Shown here piece by piece: positions 1 to 9,936 of a DNA stretch of 64,000 nt (within the stretch, counting starts at the first letter, position 1; every line of letters begins with the position of its first letter). The DNA lies in contig NZ_JAJSBI010000019.1 in NCBI RefSeq assembly GCF_021261325.1, forward strand, positions 124,001-188,000, written 5' to 3'. The translations under genes were made by a program, and so were the position numbers. The stretch is from Streptomyces guryensis. GTDB lineage: Bacteria > Actinomycetota > Actinomycetes > Streptomycetales > Streptomycetaceae. The notes under the pieces are model-generated. The model made no database searches. It had not been told where the DNA came from and saw only the letters and a program-made list of their open reading frames with translations.

Positions 1-197
1 GCGTCGGCCTGACCGACGACCACCGTGCGCGGCTCGGGGCTGAGCGAGACCGTGACGTTGATGGGCCAGGCGGCCAGGAGAGCCGCCGCCGTAGTTCCTG
101 CGAACACCCCGCCGGCCGCCCACCTGGACCGGCGTGGCCGGTCCAGCGCCGTATGGGACCTGTTGAGCCTGTGCTGCAACGCTTCCCCCCGTGTCAT
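1..197 (-). CDS. 5' end of a membrane-anchored or exported protein, cut by the window edge
   Basis: Reading leftwards from the ATG at 195-197 gives 65 codons with no stop before the window edge. The peptide starts MTRGEALQHRLNR and carries a basic N-terminus. A single hydrophobic stretch follows at about residues 29-48 (WAAGGVFAGTTAAALLAAW), then polar sequence (SLSPEPRTVVVGQAD). This is the layout of a signal anchor or uncleaved signal peptide. A purine run (GGGGGGAA) lies just upstream as a possible ribosome binding site. A GTG three bases further up is an alternative start. Too little is visible to name the family. It is co-directional with, and downstream of, the chitinase gene, with a hairpin between them, so it is probably transcribed separately. 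Confidence 0.5.
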   Translation of the reverse strand, partial: MTRGEALQHRLNRSHTALDRPRRSRWAAGGVFAGTTAAALLAAWPINVTVSLSPEPRTVVVGQAD

Positions 198-346
198 CAC
201 GTTCCCCCCGAACGAGTCGTTCCGCTTGCCGCTGAGATTCCGATTGTCCCCGGTCAGCGGCTGTCTCCCACCGGCCGACCGGCCCGCCACGACGGGCCGA
301 ACGGCCCCCTGACGCGCACGCGGGGGGCGTGCGGGGCGCGCAGAAG

Positions 347-383
347 CCCGCCGCGGACAGGCTCGTGGACCGTCCGCGGCGGG
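347..383 (-). terminator. Hairpin terminator of the chitinase gene
   Basis: A perfect 12-bp inverted repeat (347-358 CCCGCCGCGGAC pairing with 372-383) around a 13-nt loop lies 24 bp past the chitinase stop codon. It has no clear T-tract, which is usual for Streptomyces terminators. Confidence 0.7.
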
Positions 384-406
384 TGTGGGGGGCGAGGCGT
401 GGACGA

Positions 407-2230
<1,824 letters not shown>

Positions 2231-2298
2231 GGTGCGCCTCCTAGGGGAGTTGGGGGGCATGACTGAGCCTTCACGCCCACAGTGCCGCGAGAATAGAA

Positions 2299-2331
2299 AG
2301 GTCTGGACCATCGGTCAATAGGTCTGGACCA
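2299..2331 (-). promoter_or_regulatory. Paired 12-bp direct repeats of the chitinase promoter (DasR-type)
   Basis: On the chitinase coding strand the 12-mer TGGTCCAGACCT occurs twice, at 2299-2310 and 2320-2331, so the starts are 21 bp or two helical turns apart. This is the direct-repeat element known from Streptomyces chitinase promoters (chi63-type) and it resembles the GntR-family regulator DasR's site. Binding would be released by glucosamine-6-phosphate. The pair is 69 bp upstream of the chitinase ATG and 200 nt past no other start on that strand. DasR binding itself is inferred from the motif. Confidence 0.85.
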
Positions 2332-2348
2332 CTCTGGGGCGGGCCGCG

Positions 2349-2999
2349 CTAGATCCCCAACTCCTGCGCCAGTACGGCCGCTTGGACCCTGCTGCGCAGC
2401 TCCAGCTTCCCGAGGAGGCGGCTGACGTGCGTCTTCGCCGTCGCCTCCGCCATGTCGAGACGGGTCGCGAGGGCGGCGTTCGACAGGCCCTCGCCGAGAC
2501 AGGACAGCACCTCGCGTTCACGGCGGGTGAGGCTGTCGAGGACGGTGGGATCGGCCGTGGGTTCGCGTACGGACGTGGTGGCGAACTCGGCGATCAGACG
2601 ACGGGTGACGGCCGGGGCGATCAGGCCCTCCCCGCGCGCCACGGTCCGTACCGCCTCCAGGAGATCCTTCGCCTCGGTGTTCTTGAGCAGAAAGCCCGCC
2701 GCGCCCGCCCGCAACGCCCCGAAGACGTACTCGTCGAGGTCGAAGGTGGTGAGGACGAGGACGTCGGCCAGGCCCTCCGCGACGACCTGCCGGGTCGCCG
2801 ACACCCCGTCCAGGCGCGGCATCTGGACGTCCATCAGCACGAGATCCGGCCTCAACTCCCGTGCCAGTGTCACCGCCTGCTCGCCGTCCGCCGCCTCGCC
2901 GGCCACCTCGATGTCGGGTGCGCTGCCCAGAATGAGGACCAGCCCGGCCCGGACGGCGGACTGGTCCTCGGCGACGAGGACCCTGATGGACCGGCTCAT
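2349..2999 (-). CDS. NarL/FixJ-family response regulator
   Basis: DNA-binding response regulator of 216 aa, partner of the kinase that overlaps its start. The receiver domain (residues about 5-120) has the acidic pair ED at 11-12, the phospho-acceptor Asp57 in PDLVLMDVQMP, and Thr/Lys switch residues (VLTTF, FLLKN). A C-terminal LuxR-type helix-turn-helix covers about 150-212 (LTRREREVLSCLGEGLSNAALATRLDMAEATAKTHVSRLLGKL, residues noted in part). The start codon overlaps the kinase stop by 4 bp (ATGA), so the pair is translationally coupled with the kinase first. Its targets cannot be read from the sequence. The nearby chitinase promoter is one possibility but nothing visible links them. Confidence 0.93.
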   Translation of the reverse strand: MSRSIRVLVAEDQSAVRAGLVLILGSAPDIEVAGEAADGEQAVTLARELRPDLVLMDVQMPRLDGVSATRQVVAEGLADVLVLTTFDLDEYVFGALRAGAAGFLLKNTEAKDLLEAVRTVARGEGLIAPAVTRRLIAEFATTSVREPTADPTVLDSLTRREREVLSCLGEGLSNAALATRLDMAEATAKTHVSRLLGKLELRSRVQAAVLAQELGI

Positions 3000-4168
3000 G
3001 CGGAATCTCCTTCGGTCAGGGGGAGCGTGGCGTGTACGGTCCACAGCGCGCCCTCGGCACCGGCGTCGAACGTGCCGCCGAGCAGCGCCGCCCGCTCCCG
3101 CATGCCGACCAGGCCGGCGCCGGAGCCAGGGGCGCGCGGGCCTGGTCGGTGGCCGTACGGGCTGGCCACCCGCACGCGCAGGACGCCGTCCCGCTGGGCG
3201 AGGGCAACGGTGACCTTGCCCGGGCAGGCGTGCTTGAGGGCGTTGGTCAGGGACTCCTGGACGATGCGGTAGGCGGCGAGTTCGACCGGCGCGGGGACCG
3301 GGCCGTGGTCGGTGTCGAGGTGGACGTCGAGGCCGTTGGCGCGGGCGCCGTCGACGAGGGTGGTGAGACCGCCCAGGGTGGGGGCGGCGGCGGGCTCGGT
3401 TCCGGCGCCCGCGTCCCGCAGGATGCCGATGAGCCGGCGCATCTCGGCGAGACCGGCCACGCTGTTCTCCCGGATGACGGTCAGGGCCTCCTTCGAGGTG
3501 CCCGGATCGTCGATCGACAGCGCGGCCGTGGAGTGGATGGCGATCGCCGACAGGTGGTTGGCGACCATGTCGTGCAGTTCCCGCGCCATCCGGGCGCGTT
3601 CGGCGGAGACCGCCTGGGTGCGGTCCATCTCGGCCAGCAGAGCGGTCTGTTCGGCGCGCAGTAGGGCGGATTCGGCGGCGTCGCGGTGGTCGCGGACGAT
3701 CCAGCCGGTGGCCGCGGGGCCGAACGCCACGATGCCGGTGACCACACCGATCAGCAGGGCCTCGGGCACCCGCCACACCGCGAACGGTACAAGCGTCCCG
3801 GCCACGCTGAGCAGCCCCGTGATCCACAGGATGCGGCGGGCCGAGGCGGTGGCGCCGTAGAGGACGGCCGCGTAGACGAGGTCGGTGAACATCAGGATCG
3901 TGGCCAGGTTGCCCTGGGTCACGAGGTCCGCGCAGATCGCCGCCGTGCCGACCAGCAGAGCCGTGCGCGGGGCGGTGCGGCGCAGCAACTCGCAGCAGGC
4001 CGTCACGACCAGCGGCGGCAGCACCGGCCAGGGGCCGTCGAAGAGCGTGATCGGGTCGGCGGACTTCCGGGTGCCCAGACCGATGCCCACCAGCAGCAGG
4101 CCGCCGAGCAGCCCGCCGGCCGCGACGTACACGTCGAAGCGGTGGGGGCGGGGGAGCCGTACGGGCAT
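2996..4168 (-). CDS. HisKA_3-type sensor histidine kinase
   Basis: Membrane sensor kinase, 390 aa from the ATG at 4168. The N-terminal half (about residues 10-160) holds about five hydrophobic segments with little extracytoplasmic sequence, the layout of kinases that sense within the membrane. The HisKA_3 dimerisation helix follows with the phospho-accepting His199 in MARELHDMVANHLS. A C-terminal HATPase domain has an N box (VQESLTNALKHA) and a glycine-rich GSGAGLVGMRERAALLGG segment. The ribosome site at 4168 is weak; an ATG at 4231 would add 21 residues without transmembrane content. The stop overlaps the response-regulator start. Confidence 0.9.
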   Translation of the reverse strand: MPVRLPRPHRFDVYVAAGGLLGGLLLVGIGLGTRKSADPITLFDGPWPVLPPLVVTACCELLRRTAPRTALLVGTAAICADLVTQGNLATILMFTDLVYAAVLYGATASARRILWITGLLSVAGTLVPFAVWRVPEALLIGVVTGIVAFGPAATGWIVRDHRDAAESALLRAEQTALLAEMDRTQAVSAERARMARELHDMVANHLSAIAIHSTAALSIDDPGTSKEALTVIRENSVAGLAEMRRLIGILRDAGAGTEPAAAPTLGGLTTLVDGARANGLDVHLDTDHGPVPAPVELAAYRIVQESLTNALKHACPGKVTVALAQRDGVLRVRVASPYGHRPGPRAPGSGAGLVGMRERAALLGGTFDAGAEGALWTVHATLPLTEGDSA

Positions 4169-4319
4169 GAGTCCATCCAACACGGCCCGCGTGCCGCCCG
4201 CCTGATTCCCGAGGAGGGTCCGGAACTGCATCCTTCGATGTACTGCGACCTCGTCACCGCCGACGACGAAAGCGCCAGGACCCACCGGAAGTCTGGAAGC
4301 ACGAGGGAAGGGGCGGGTC

Positions 4320-4898
4320 GTGGTCGTCGGGTTGATCATCGCGTGCGAGGTCGGATTCTGGGTGCTGCTGGCCGCCGGGCTGGTCGTCCGCCACCTGCTG
4401 AAACGGCGTCGCACCAGCGTGGCGCTGCTGCTGTGCGAGCCGCTGCTGGAGCTGGTCCTGTTCGTGGTGACGGCGGTGGACCTGAAGAACGGTGCCGAGC
4501 CGAGCTGGGAACACGGTCTCGCCGCCCTGTACATCGGCTACACCGTCGCCTACGGCCACTACACGATCACCTGGCTCGACGGCCACGCCGCCCACCGCCT
4601 GGCCGGCGGCCCCCGCCCGCCGAGGCCGCCCCGTTCCGGGCCGGCCCGGGCCCGCCACGAGGGCCGGCTCTGGCTGCGCACGGTCCTGGCGGCCGCGGTC
4701 GCCTGCGCGCTGCTGCAGGCCGCGATCTGGTACGTGGGCCACGGTGACACGTCTTCGCTGAGGACCTTCCAGTGGACGGCTCTGCGGGTCCTGGTCATCC
4801 ACGGGCTGATCGCGCTGACGTATCTGATCTGGCCCAGGAAGGCCCGGGCAGACGCTGCCACCGCCTCGGAGGAGAGCCGTACCCTGACCGGACGGTGA
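4320..4898 (+). CDS. Four-helix membrane protein of unknown function
   Basis: 192-aa integral membrane protein starting at a GTG at 4320 after GAGGGAAGGGG. Hydrophobic helices lie at about residues 2-23, 35-53 and, after an Arg/Pro-rich cytoplasmic loop (PRPPRPPRSGPARARHEGR), at 117-135 and 150-170. WEHGLAALYIGYTVAYGHYTITWLDG forms an extra aromatic-rich segment between helices. I do not recognise the family. It lies 13 bp upstream of an OmpR-type response regulator, so it may be transcribed with that two-component system and act as an accessory membrane component. That role is inferred from spacing only. Confidence 0.75.
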   Translation: MVVGLIIACEVGFWVLLAAGLVVRHLLKRRRTSVALLLCEPLLELVLFVVTAVDLKNGAEPSWEHGLAALYIGYTVAYGHYTITWLDGHAAHRLAGGPRPPRPPRSGPARARHEGRLWLRTVLAAAVACALLQAAIWYVGHGDTSSLRTFQWTALRVLVIHGLIALTYLIWPRKARADAATASEESRTLTGR

Positions 4899-4911
4899 GA
4901 GGAGGGGCGCG

Positions 4912-5625
4912 ATGAGCGAGACGGGCAGCCCCGGCGCGGTGCTGGTCGTGGACGACGACCCGGCCATCCGGCGGTCGCTGGAGCGCGGGCTGCGGCTGAG
5001 CGGCTTCCGGGTGCGGACGGCGGACGGTGGTCGTGAGGCGCTCGCGGTGATCGAGGAGACGCCGCCGGACGTTCTCGTCCTCGACGTGTCGATGCCCGGC
5101 ATGAGCGGCATCGAGGTCTGCGAACGGCTCCGCGCCGACGGCCAGGACCTCCCCGTCCTCATGCTCTCGGCGCTCGACGAGACCGCCGACCGTATCGCCG
5201 GGCTCCAGGCGGGCGGCGACGACTACCTGGTCAAGCCGTTCGCCTTGCAGGAACTCGTGCTGCGGCTGCGCGCGCTGCTGCGCCGCCGGCCGCCCGCGGG
5301 GGAGGTGCTGCGGGTCGCGGGCCTGGTCATCGACCCGGCGGCCCGCACCGCGGAGCGGGACGGCAGGCCGCTGGAGCTGACCCGGCGCGAGTTCGAACTC
5401 CTTGAGGTGCTCGCGCGCAACGCGGGGCTCGTCCTCACCCGCGACCAGCTGCTGGAGCGGGTCTGGGGCTACGACTTCGACGTGCGGACCGACGCCGTCG
5501 ACACATTCGTCAGCTATCTGCGGCGCAAGCTGGAGGCGGACGGCCGGCCCAGGCTCGTCCACACCGTGCGCGGGGTGGGATTCGTGCTGCGGGACGAGTC
5601 GTCACTTCGGGACGGGCAGCCATGA
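4912..5625 (+). CDS. OmpR/PhoB-family response regulator
   Basis: 237-aa transcriptional response regulator. The receiver domain at residues about 9-120 has the acidic cluster DDD (14-16), the phospho-acceptor Asp58 (VLVLDVSMPGMSG), and Lys in YLVKPF. The winged-helix Trans_reg_C domain at about 137-232 is complete (LTRREFELLEVLARN, VWGYDF, HTVRGVGFVLR). The last codons overlap the downstream kinase start by 4 bp (ATGA). A GAGAGGAGGGG stretch supplies the ribosome site. The architecture matches the MprA/PrrA-type regulators that pair with HAMP-containing kinases. The targets are unknown, though the two small exported proteins downstream are good candidates for the same transcript. Confidence 0.94.
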   Translation: MSETGSPGAVLVVDDDPAIRRSLERGLRLSGFRVRTADGGREALAVIEETPPDVLVLDVSMPGMSGIEVCERLRADGQDLPVLMLSALDETADRIAGLQAGGDDYLVKPFALQELVLRLRALLRRRPPAGEVLRVAGLVIDPAARTAERDGRPLELTRREFELLEVLARNAGLVLTRDQLLERVWGYDFDVRTDAVDTFVSYLRRKLEADGRPRLVHTVRGVGFVLRDESSLRDGQP

Positions 5626-7097
5626 GGCTCTCCACCCGCATCGGGCTCGCCGTCGGGGTCACCGTGCCGCTCCTCGTGCTCGCCTCGGGCTGGCTGCTGC
5701 TCCAGTTGGTCAACCACGATCTGCACAGCGCCGAGGACGGTCATCTGCGGGCGCGTGCCACCGCCGTGGCGCCGGACGCCCGCGCGCTGCTGCGGGCCAG
5801 TGCCAACGGCCGGCCCAAGGCGGCCGACAACAAGGAACGGCTCCTCTACAGCGCCGCCCTCGACGTCGGCGTACGCGTCATCGGACCGGACGCCACCTTC
5901 AGCGCCGGGCCGCAGCCGGACGCCTCGGTGCCGCTGCCGGGGCGTGCGCGGGCGCGGGCGGGCGCACCGGTCACGGTCCGGGACGGCGGCAGCAGCTGGC
6001 GCGCGCTGTCCGTGCCGATCACCACGGCCCGCGGCGCCGGCACCCTGTGGGTGTTCTCGCCCAACGCCGCGGACCAGGCCCAACTCCGGCTCGTACGGCG
6101 CCGGGTGGCGGTCACGACGCTGCTCGCCGCGCCCCTGTCCGGCCTGCTGGCCTGGGGCATCGCCACCGGCGCGACCGGCCCGCTGCGGCGCCTGGGCCGC
6201 CGTACCGCCGGACTCGACCCGCGCACCAGCGCCGCCCGGCCGCCCGACGAGCCCACCGGAGTGACCGAGGTCGACGAACTGGCGGCCACCCTGCGCACGG
6301 TCCTCGCCCGCTACGACGAACAGGCCGCCCGCACCGCGGAGGCACTGGACACGGCCCGCTCCTTCTCCGCGGCGGCCTCGCACGAGCTGCGCACCCCGCT
6401 GATGAGCATGGGCACCAACCTCGACATCCTCGCCGACCATCCGGACCTTCCCGAGCCGGACCGGACGGAGGTGCTGGCCGATCTGCGCGGCGAACACGCC
6501 CGTCTGCTGAACCTGCTGGTGATGCTGCGCGAACTGGGCCGCGGCGACCTCGTCGAGGCGGAGGCCTTCCGGACCGTGGACGTGACGGAGACGGCGGACG
6601 CGGCGGTGGCAGAGGCCCGGCGCCGCGCCCCCGACGCCCGTATCACTCTGGAGGCGGCACCGGGACCGACGGTCCACGGCTGGGAACCCGGCCTCCGCCT
6701 GCTCCTCGACAACCTGCTCGCCAACGCGCTCGCCCACGGGCGGGACGCGGCCGGGCAGGCGACCGTGACGGTCGGAGTACGGCAGACGGGCGAGCAGATC
6801 GCGATCACTGTCGACGACCTGGGCCCGGGCGTGCCCGAGTCGGCCCGTGCCCGGATCTTCGAGCGCTTCGCCCGCGGATCCGGCAGCTCGGGCTCCGGAC
6901 TCGGCCTGACGCTGGTGGCCCAGCAGACGGCCCTGCACCGGGGGAGCGTCACGGTGACGGACGGGCCGCAGGGCGTCGGTGCCCGTTTCGAGGTACGGCT
7001 GCCGTCCACGGGCGCGGCCCCGCCCGCCCGCCGGGACTGGCTGATCGGCACAGCCGGGGCAAACCGGTCACAGAGTTTCCCCAAAGAGCCTTCCTAG
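5622..7097 (+). CDS. HAMP/HisKA sensor histidine kinase
   Basis: 491-aa membrane kinase paired with the preceding regulator by a 4-bp ATGA overlap. Transmembrane helix 1 spans about residues 8-29, an extracytoplasmic sensor loop about 30-160, and transmembrane helix 2 about 163-182. A HAMP linker follows at about 183-235. The HisKA helix contains the phospho-acceptor His254 (ASHELRTPLMSM). The HATPase domain (about 345-470) has an N box (LLLDNLLANALAHG), a G1 box (VDDLGPGVPE) and a G2 box (GSGLGLTL). The small sensor loop contains no recognised domain. The order regulator-kinase-secreted protein-lipoprotein suggests an envelope-sensing unit. Confidence 0.93.
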   Translation: MRLSTRIGLAVGVTVPLLVLASGWLLLQLVNHDLHSAEDGHLRARATAVAPDARALLRASANGRPKAADNKERLLYSAALDVGVRVIGPDATFSAGPQPDASVPLPGRARARAGAPVTVRDGGSSWRALSVPITTARGAGTLWVFSPNAADQAQLRLVRRRVAVTTLLAAPLSGLLAWGIATGATGPLRRLGRRTAGLDPRTSAARPPDEPTGVTEVDELAATLRTVLARYDEQAARTAEALDTARSFSAAASHELRTPLMSMGTNLDILADHPDLPEPDRTEVLADLRGEHARLLNLLVMLRELGRGDLVEAEAFRTVDVTETADAAVAEARRRAPDARITLEAAPGPTVHGWEPGLRLLLDNLLANALAHGRDAAGQATVTVGVRQTGEQIAITVDDLGPGVPESARARIFERFARGSGSSGSGLGLTLVAQQTALHRGSVTVTDGPQGVGARFEVRLPSTGAAPPARRDWLIGTAGANRSQSFPKEPS

Positions 7098-7149
7098 CCT
7101 CCACGGCATGGCGGACGGACGAAGGGCCGTCCGCGGAACGGAGGCTGAG

Positions 7150-7551
7150 ATGTACGTACGACGACCACGGCGCACCCTGCTCGTGGGGCTCGCCACGGCG
7201 GCACTCGTGGCGACCGGCACCGGTATGGCGGCGGCCGAGAGCACACCCGCGCCGGCCGCGAAGCCTACCGGCGACGGGGCGAAGGCCCTGTGCAAACGGG
7301 CGCCGAAGATCGACCACCGCATCGACCGTGCGCTGAAGCGGCTGAACGCCGGGGCCGACAAGCGCGGTTCCATCGCCCGGCTGCAGCAGCGGGTGGACAA
7401 CGCGAAGGCGGCGGGTCACAGCGAGATCGCCACATATCTCCAGGACCGGCTGACCTTCCGCAAGTCCCTGGTGACCACGCTCCAGCAGCGGCAGAAGGAC
7501 CTGAACGACGTCCGGACCTGGTGCGGGAACAACAACGAGGGCGCGAGCTGA
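7150..7551 (+). CDS. Small secreted helical protein
   Basis: 133-aa exported protein from the ATG at 7150, chosen over an upstream in-frame ATG because GGAGG sits 9 bases before it. The signal peptide covers about residues 1-32 (RRTLLVGLATAALVATGTGMAAA). The mature part is charged and predicted helical (IDHRIDRALKRLNAGADKRGSIARLQQRVDNAKAAGHSEIATYLQDRLTFRKSLVTTLQQRQKDLNDV), with two cysteines near its ends (CKRAP and TWCGNN) that could form one disulfide. The fold resembles short periplasmic coiled-coil proteins of the Spy/CpxP type, but there is no sequence signature to prove this. It lies directly after the two-component pair and overlaps the next gene by one base. Confidence 0.8.
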   Translation: MYVRRPRRTLLVGLATAALVATGTGMAAAESTPAPAAKPTGDGAKALCKRAPKIDHRIDRALKRLNAGADKRGSIARLQQRVDNAKAAGHSEIATYLQDRLTFRKSLVTTLQQRQKDLNDVRTWCGNNNEGAS

Positions 7552-7757
7552 TGCGCCTGAAGGTCGCGGCCGTCGCGGTGGCCCTCCTCGCAGGGCTCAC
7601 CGCGGGCTGCGCACCGGACGGCGGTACGGCGGACAAGGCGCCCGCCACGCCCGCCACCCCCTCCGGCTACCCGGAGATGCAGAAGAAGGTGGCCGCCGCC
7701 GAGTCCGCCGTCGCCCGGGCGGACCAGGACGCGACCCAGGACGACACGGACCACTGA
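7551..7757 (+). CDS. Small lipoprotein
   Basis: 68-aa predicted lipoprotein: signal peptide MRLKVAAVAVALLAG, then the lipobox LTAGC with the lipidated cysteine at residue 20. A short Thr/Pro/Ala-rich tether follows, then a charged helix (EMQKKVAAAESAVARADQDATQDD). Its ATG shares the last base of the preceding stop (TGATG), so the two genes are translationally coupled. Both encode small exported helical proteins, which suggests they act together outside the membrane. I recognise no family. Confidence 0.75.
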   Translation: MRLKVAAVAVALLAGLTAGCAPDGGTADKAPATPATPSGYPEMQKKVAAAESAVARADQDATQDDTDH

Positions 7758-7770
7758 GAAGAGGGGGGAC

Positions 7771-7803
7771 GGCGGGGAGCGCGGTGGCTCAGCGCTCCCC
7801 GCC
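7771..7803. terminator. Bidirectional hairpin between convergent genes
   Basis: Perfect 12-bp inverted repeat GGCGGGGAGCGC (7771-7782) and its complement (7792-7803). It lies 13 bp after the lipoprotein stop and runs into the last codons of the convergent adenosyltransferase gene, so it can serve both transcripts. Confidence 0.7.
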
Positions 7804-8361
7804 CGGCACCCACAGCACGTCCCCGACGTCCTTGTTGGCCGTACGGGCGAGAATGAACAGCAGGTCCGACAGGCGGTTCAGATAGGTCGCGGTGAGGGGG
7901 TTCATCACCTCCGCGTGCACCTCCAGCGCCGCCCACGTCGAGCGCTCCGCCCGCCGTACGACGGTGCAGGCCTGGTGCAGCAGGGCCGCGCCCGGTGTAC
8001 CGCCCGGCAGGATGAAGGACCGCAGCTTCTCCAGCCGCTCGTTGAAGCGGTCGCAGTCGGCTTCCAGCTTGTCGACGTAGAACTGCTCGACACGGAGAGG
8101 CGGGAATTCCGGGTTCTCCACCACCGGCGTGGACAGGTCCGCCCCCACGTCGAACAGGTCGTTCTGGACACGGGTGAGGACCTTGACGATCTCCTCCTCC
8201 AGCCCGCCCAGCGCGACCGCCGTGCCGATCACCGCGTTCGCCTCGTTGGCGTCGGCGTACGCGGAGATCCGCAGATCGGTCTTGGCGACCCGGCTCATGT
8301 CGCCGAGGGCGGTCGTGCCCTGGTCGCCGGTCCTGGTGTAGATGCGCGTCAGATTGACCAT
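7789..8361 (-). CDS. PduO-type ATP:cob(I)alamin adenosyltransferase
   Basis: Transfers the adenosyl group of ATP to cob(I)alamin to make coenzyme B12, the cofactor of the acyl-CoA mutases. The 190-aa protein is a complete single-domain PduO/MMAB-type enzyme. It has the N-terminal ATP loop TRTGDQGTTALGD (residues 9-21), the conserved DANEANA and LGG segments, and the C-terminal RRAERSTWAAL and NRLSDLLFILAR motifs. In this window it can serve the isobutyryl-CoA mutase at 46.1 kb and, through chaperone exchange, work with the MeaB-like GTPase at 29.3 kb. It is convergent with the small lipoprotein gene. Confidence 0.93.
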   Translation of the reverse strand: MVNLTRIYTRTGDQGTTALGDMSRVAKTDLRISAYADANEANAVIGTAVALGGLEEEIVKVLTRVQNDLFDVGADLSTPVVENPEFPPLRVEQFYVDKLEADCDRFNERLEKLRSFILPGGTPGAALLHQACTVVRRAERSTWAALEVHAEVMNPLTATYLNRLSDLLFILARTANKDVGDVLWVPGGER

Positions 8362-8374
8362 GTGACCAGCGTAG

Positions 8375-9124
8375 TTACGCTCCGGCCGTCCGGAACACGC
8401 GTGTGCCCACTGTCACGGCGAGCGCCGAGAAGCCGAGGGCGACCAGGACGCCGTACAGCATGTGATCCGTCGTGTACGAGCCGACGTACGCGTCCCGCAC
8501 CGCGTCCACCAGATAGCGGAACGGCATGAAGTGCGAGAGCACGTCCAGCCAGGCCGGGGCCAGGGACATGGGCAGCATCAGACCGGACAGCAGCATCGAC
8601 GGCATGGTCATGGCGTTGATCAGCGGCCCGAACGCCTGCGGGGTGTGGACCTTCATCGCCAGGGCGTACGACAGTGAGCCGAGCGAGACGGTCAGCAGCG
8701 CGACGAACACGAAGCCGATCAGGATCCCGGCGAGCGGCGCCCGCAGCCCCATCGCCACGGCGGCGACCACCAGCAGCACCGCCTGGAAGACGAACACCGT
8801 GGCGTCGCGCAGCACACGGCCCAGCAGCAGGGCGAGTCGGCTGACGGGCGTCACACGCATCCGTTCGACCACTCCCTGACCCTTCTCGATGATGATCGAG
8901 AACCCCGCGAACGAGGCGCCGAACAGACCGAGTTGAAGCAGCAGCCCCGGCACCAGCAGCTGCCAGGAACTGCCCCGTCCGCCCAGGGACAGACCGGTCA
9001 GCAGCGGGCCGAAGAAGAGGAGATAGAGGAGCGGCATCAGCACGCCGAAGAGCAGCGCGAAGCGGGAACGCAGGGACTGGCGCAGGTACCGGCCGTAGAT
9101 CAGCGCGGTGTCGTGAAGCAGCAT
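8375..9124 (-). CDS. ABC-2 type transporter permease (DrrB-like)
   Basis: 249-aa integral membrane subunit of an exporter. About six hydrophobic segments are visible (for example FALLFGVLMPLLYLLFFGPLL, GASFAGFSIIIEKGQ, AVLLVVAAVAMGL, ILIGFVFVALLTVSLGSL, MPSMLLSGLMLPMSL, LYGVLVALGFSALAVTVGTRVF), with the ABC-2 signature around LSGLMLPMSLAP..LDVLSHFMPFRYLVDAVR. The start lies 7 bp after the ATPase stop, so the two subunits form one operon. DrrAB-type transporters export drugs, antibiotics or lipids; the substrate here cannot be told. The TetR gene transcribed divergently is the likely local repressor. Confidence 0.9.
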   Translation of the reverse strand: MLLHDTALIYGRYLRQSLRSRFALLFGVLMPLLYLLFFGPLLTGLSLGGRGSSWQLLVPGLLLQLGLFGASFAGFSIIIEKGQGVVERMRVTPVSRLALLLGRVLRDATVFVFQAVLLVVAAVAMGLRAPLAGILIGFVFVALLTVSLGSLSYALAMKVHTPQAFGPLINAMTMPSMLLSGLMLPMSLAPAWLDVLSHFMPFRYLVDAVRDAYVGSYTTDHMLYGVLVALGFSALAVTVGTRVFRTAGA

Positions 9125-9131
9125 CGGGTTC

Positions 9132-9914
9132 CTATACGGCTACGGGGGCGGCGTCGGCCGGGGAGGGACCGCGGCCGGTGATGGCGAGGAACGTGTCCTG
9201 GAGGCTCGCGTCGATCGAGCCGCCGTAGCGGAGCTTGAGCGCGGTGGGCGTGCCCTCCGCCACGACCACTCCCCTGTCGACGATCACCAGACGGTCGGAG
9301 AGGGCGTCGGCCTCGTCCAGGTAATGGGTGGTCAGGAAGACCGTGGTGCCGTGCTCGTCGCGCAGGCGGCGGATCAGGTCCCACAGGTCGGCGCGGCTGC
9401 CGGGGTCGAGGCCGGTCGTCGGCTCGTCGAGGAAGAGGACCTTCGGGCGGTGGGTGAGGGCCATCGCGATGTCGAGGCGGCGGCGCTGGCCGCCGGAGAG
9501 CGCGGACGTCCTGCGGTCGAGAAGGTCGGTGAGGCCCAGGTCGCGGGCCAACTCGTCGGCGCGCGCGATCGCCTGCGGCTTTGTCAGGCGGTAGAGGCGG
9601 CCCTGGGTGACCAGTTCCTCCCGCACGCTGATCTGTGCGTCGACCCCGCCCGACTGCGCGACGTAACCGCAGGCCCTGCGTACGCCCGCGGGGTCGGCGG
9701 CGAGGTCGTGGCCGGCGACGGTGGCCGCGCCGCCGGTCGAGGCGAGCAACGTCGTGAGCATGCGCAGGGTGGTGGTCTTGCCGGCGCCGTTCGGACCGAG
9801 GAAGCCCAGGATCTCGCCCTCGCGGACGGTGAGGTCGATACCGCGGACGGCCTGAACGGGGCCGCGTTTGGTCTGGAAGGTGCGGGCCAGTCCGGCCGCG
9901 CTGATGACTGCCAT
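9132..9914 (-). CDS. ABC transporter ATP-binding subunit (DrrA-like)
   Basis: 260-aa ATPase that drives the ABC-2 permease encoded next to it. It has Walker A GPNGAGKTT (about residues 39-47), a Q loop, the signature LSGGQRRRLDIA, Walker B VLFLDEPTTGLDP and the switch histidine in TTHYLDEAD. The C-terminal extension of about 40 residues is typical of DrrA-type exporters. The ATG at 9914 begins MAVISAAGLARTF. The gene is first in a two-gene operon reading away from a TetR gene across an 81-bp promoter gap. Confidence 0.92.
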   Translation of the reverse strand: MAVISAAGLARTFQTKRGPVQAVRGIDLTVREGEILGFLGPNGAGKTTTLRMLTTLLASTGGAATVAGHDLAADPAGVRRACGYVAQSGGVDAQISVREELVTQGRLYRLTKPQAIARADELARDLGLTDLLDRRTSALSGGQRRRLDIAMALTHRPKVLFLDEPTTGLDPGSRADLWDLIRRLRDEHGTTVFLTTHYLDEADALSDRLVIVDRGVVVAEGTPTALKLRYGGSIDASLQDTFLAITGRGPSPADAAPVAV

Positions 9915-9936
9915 GCTCCACAGAAAAACAGAGACT

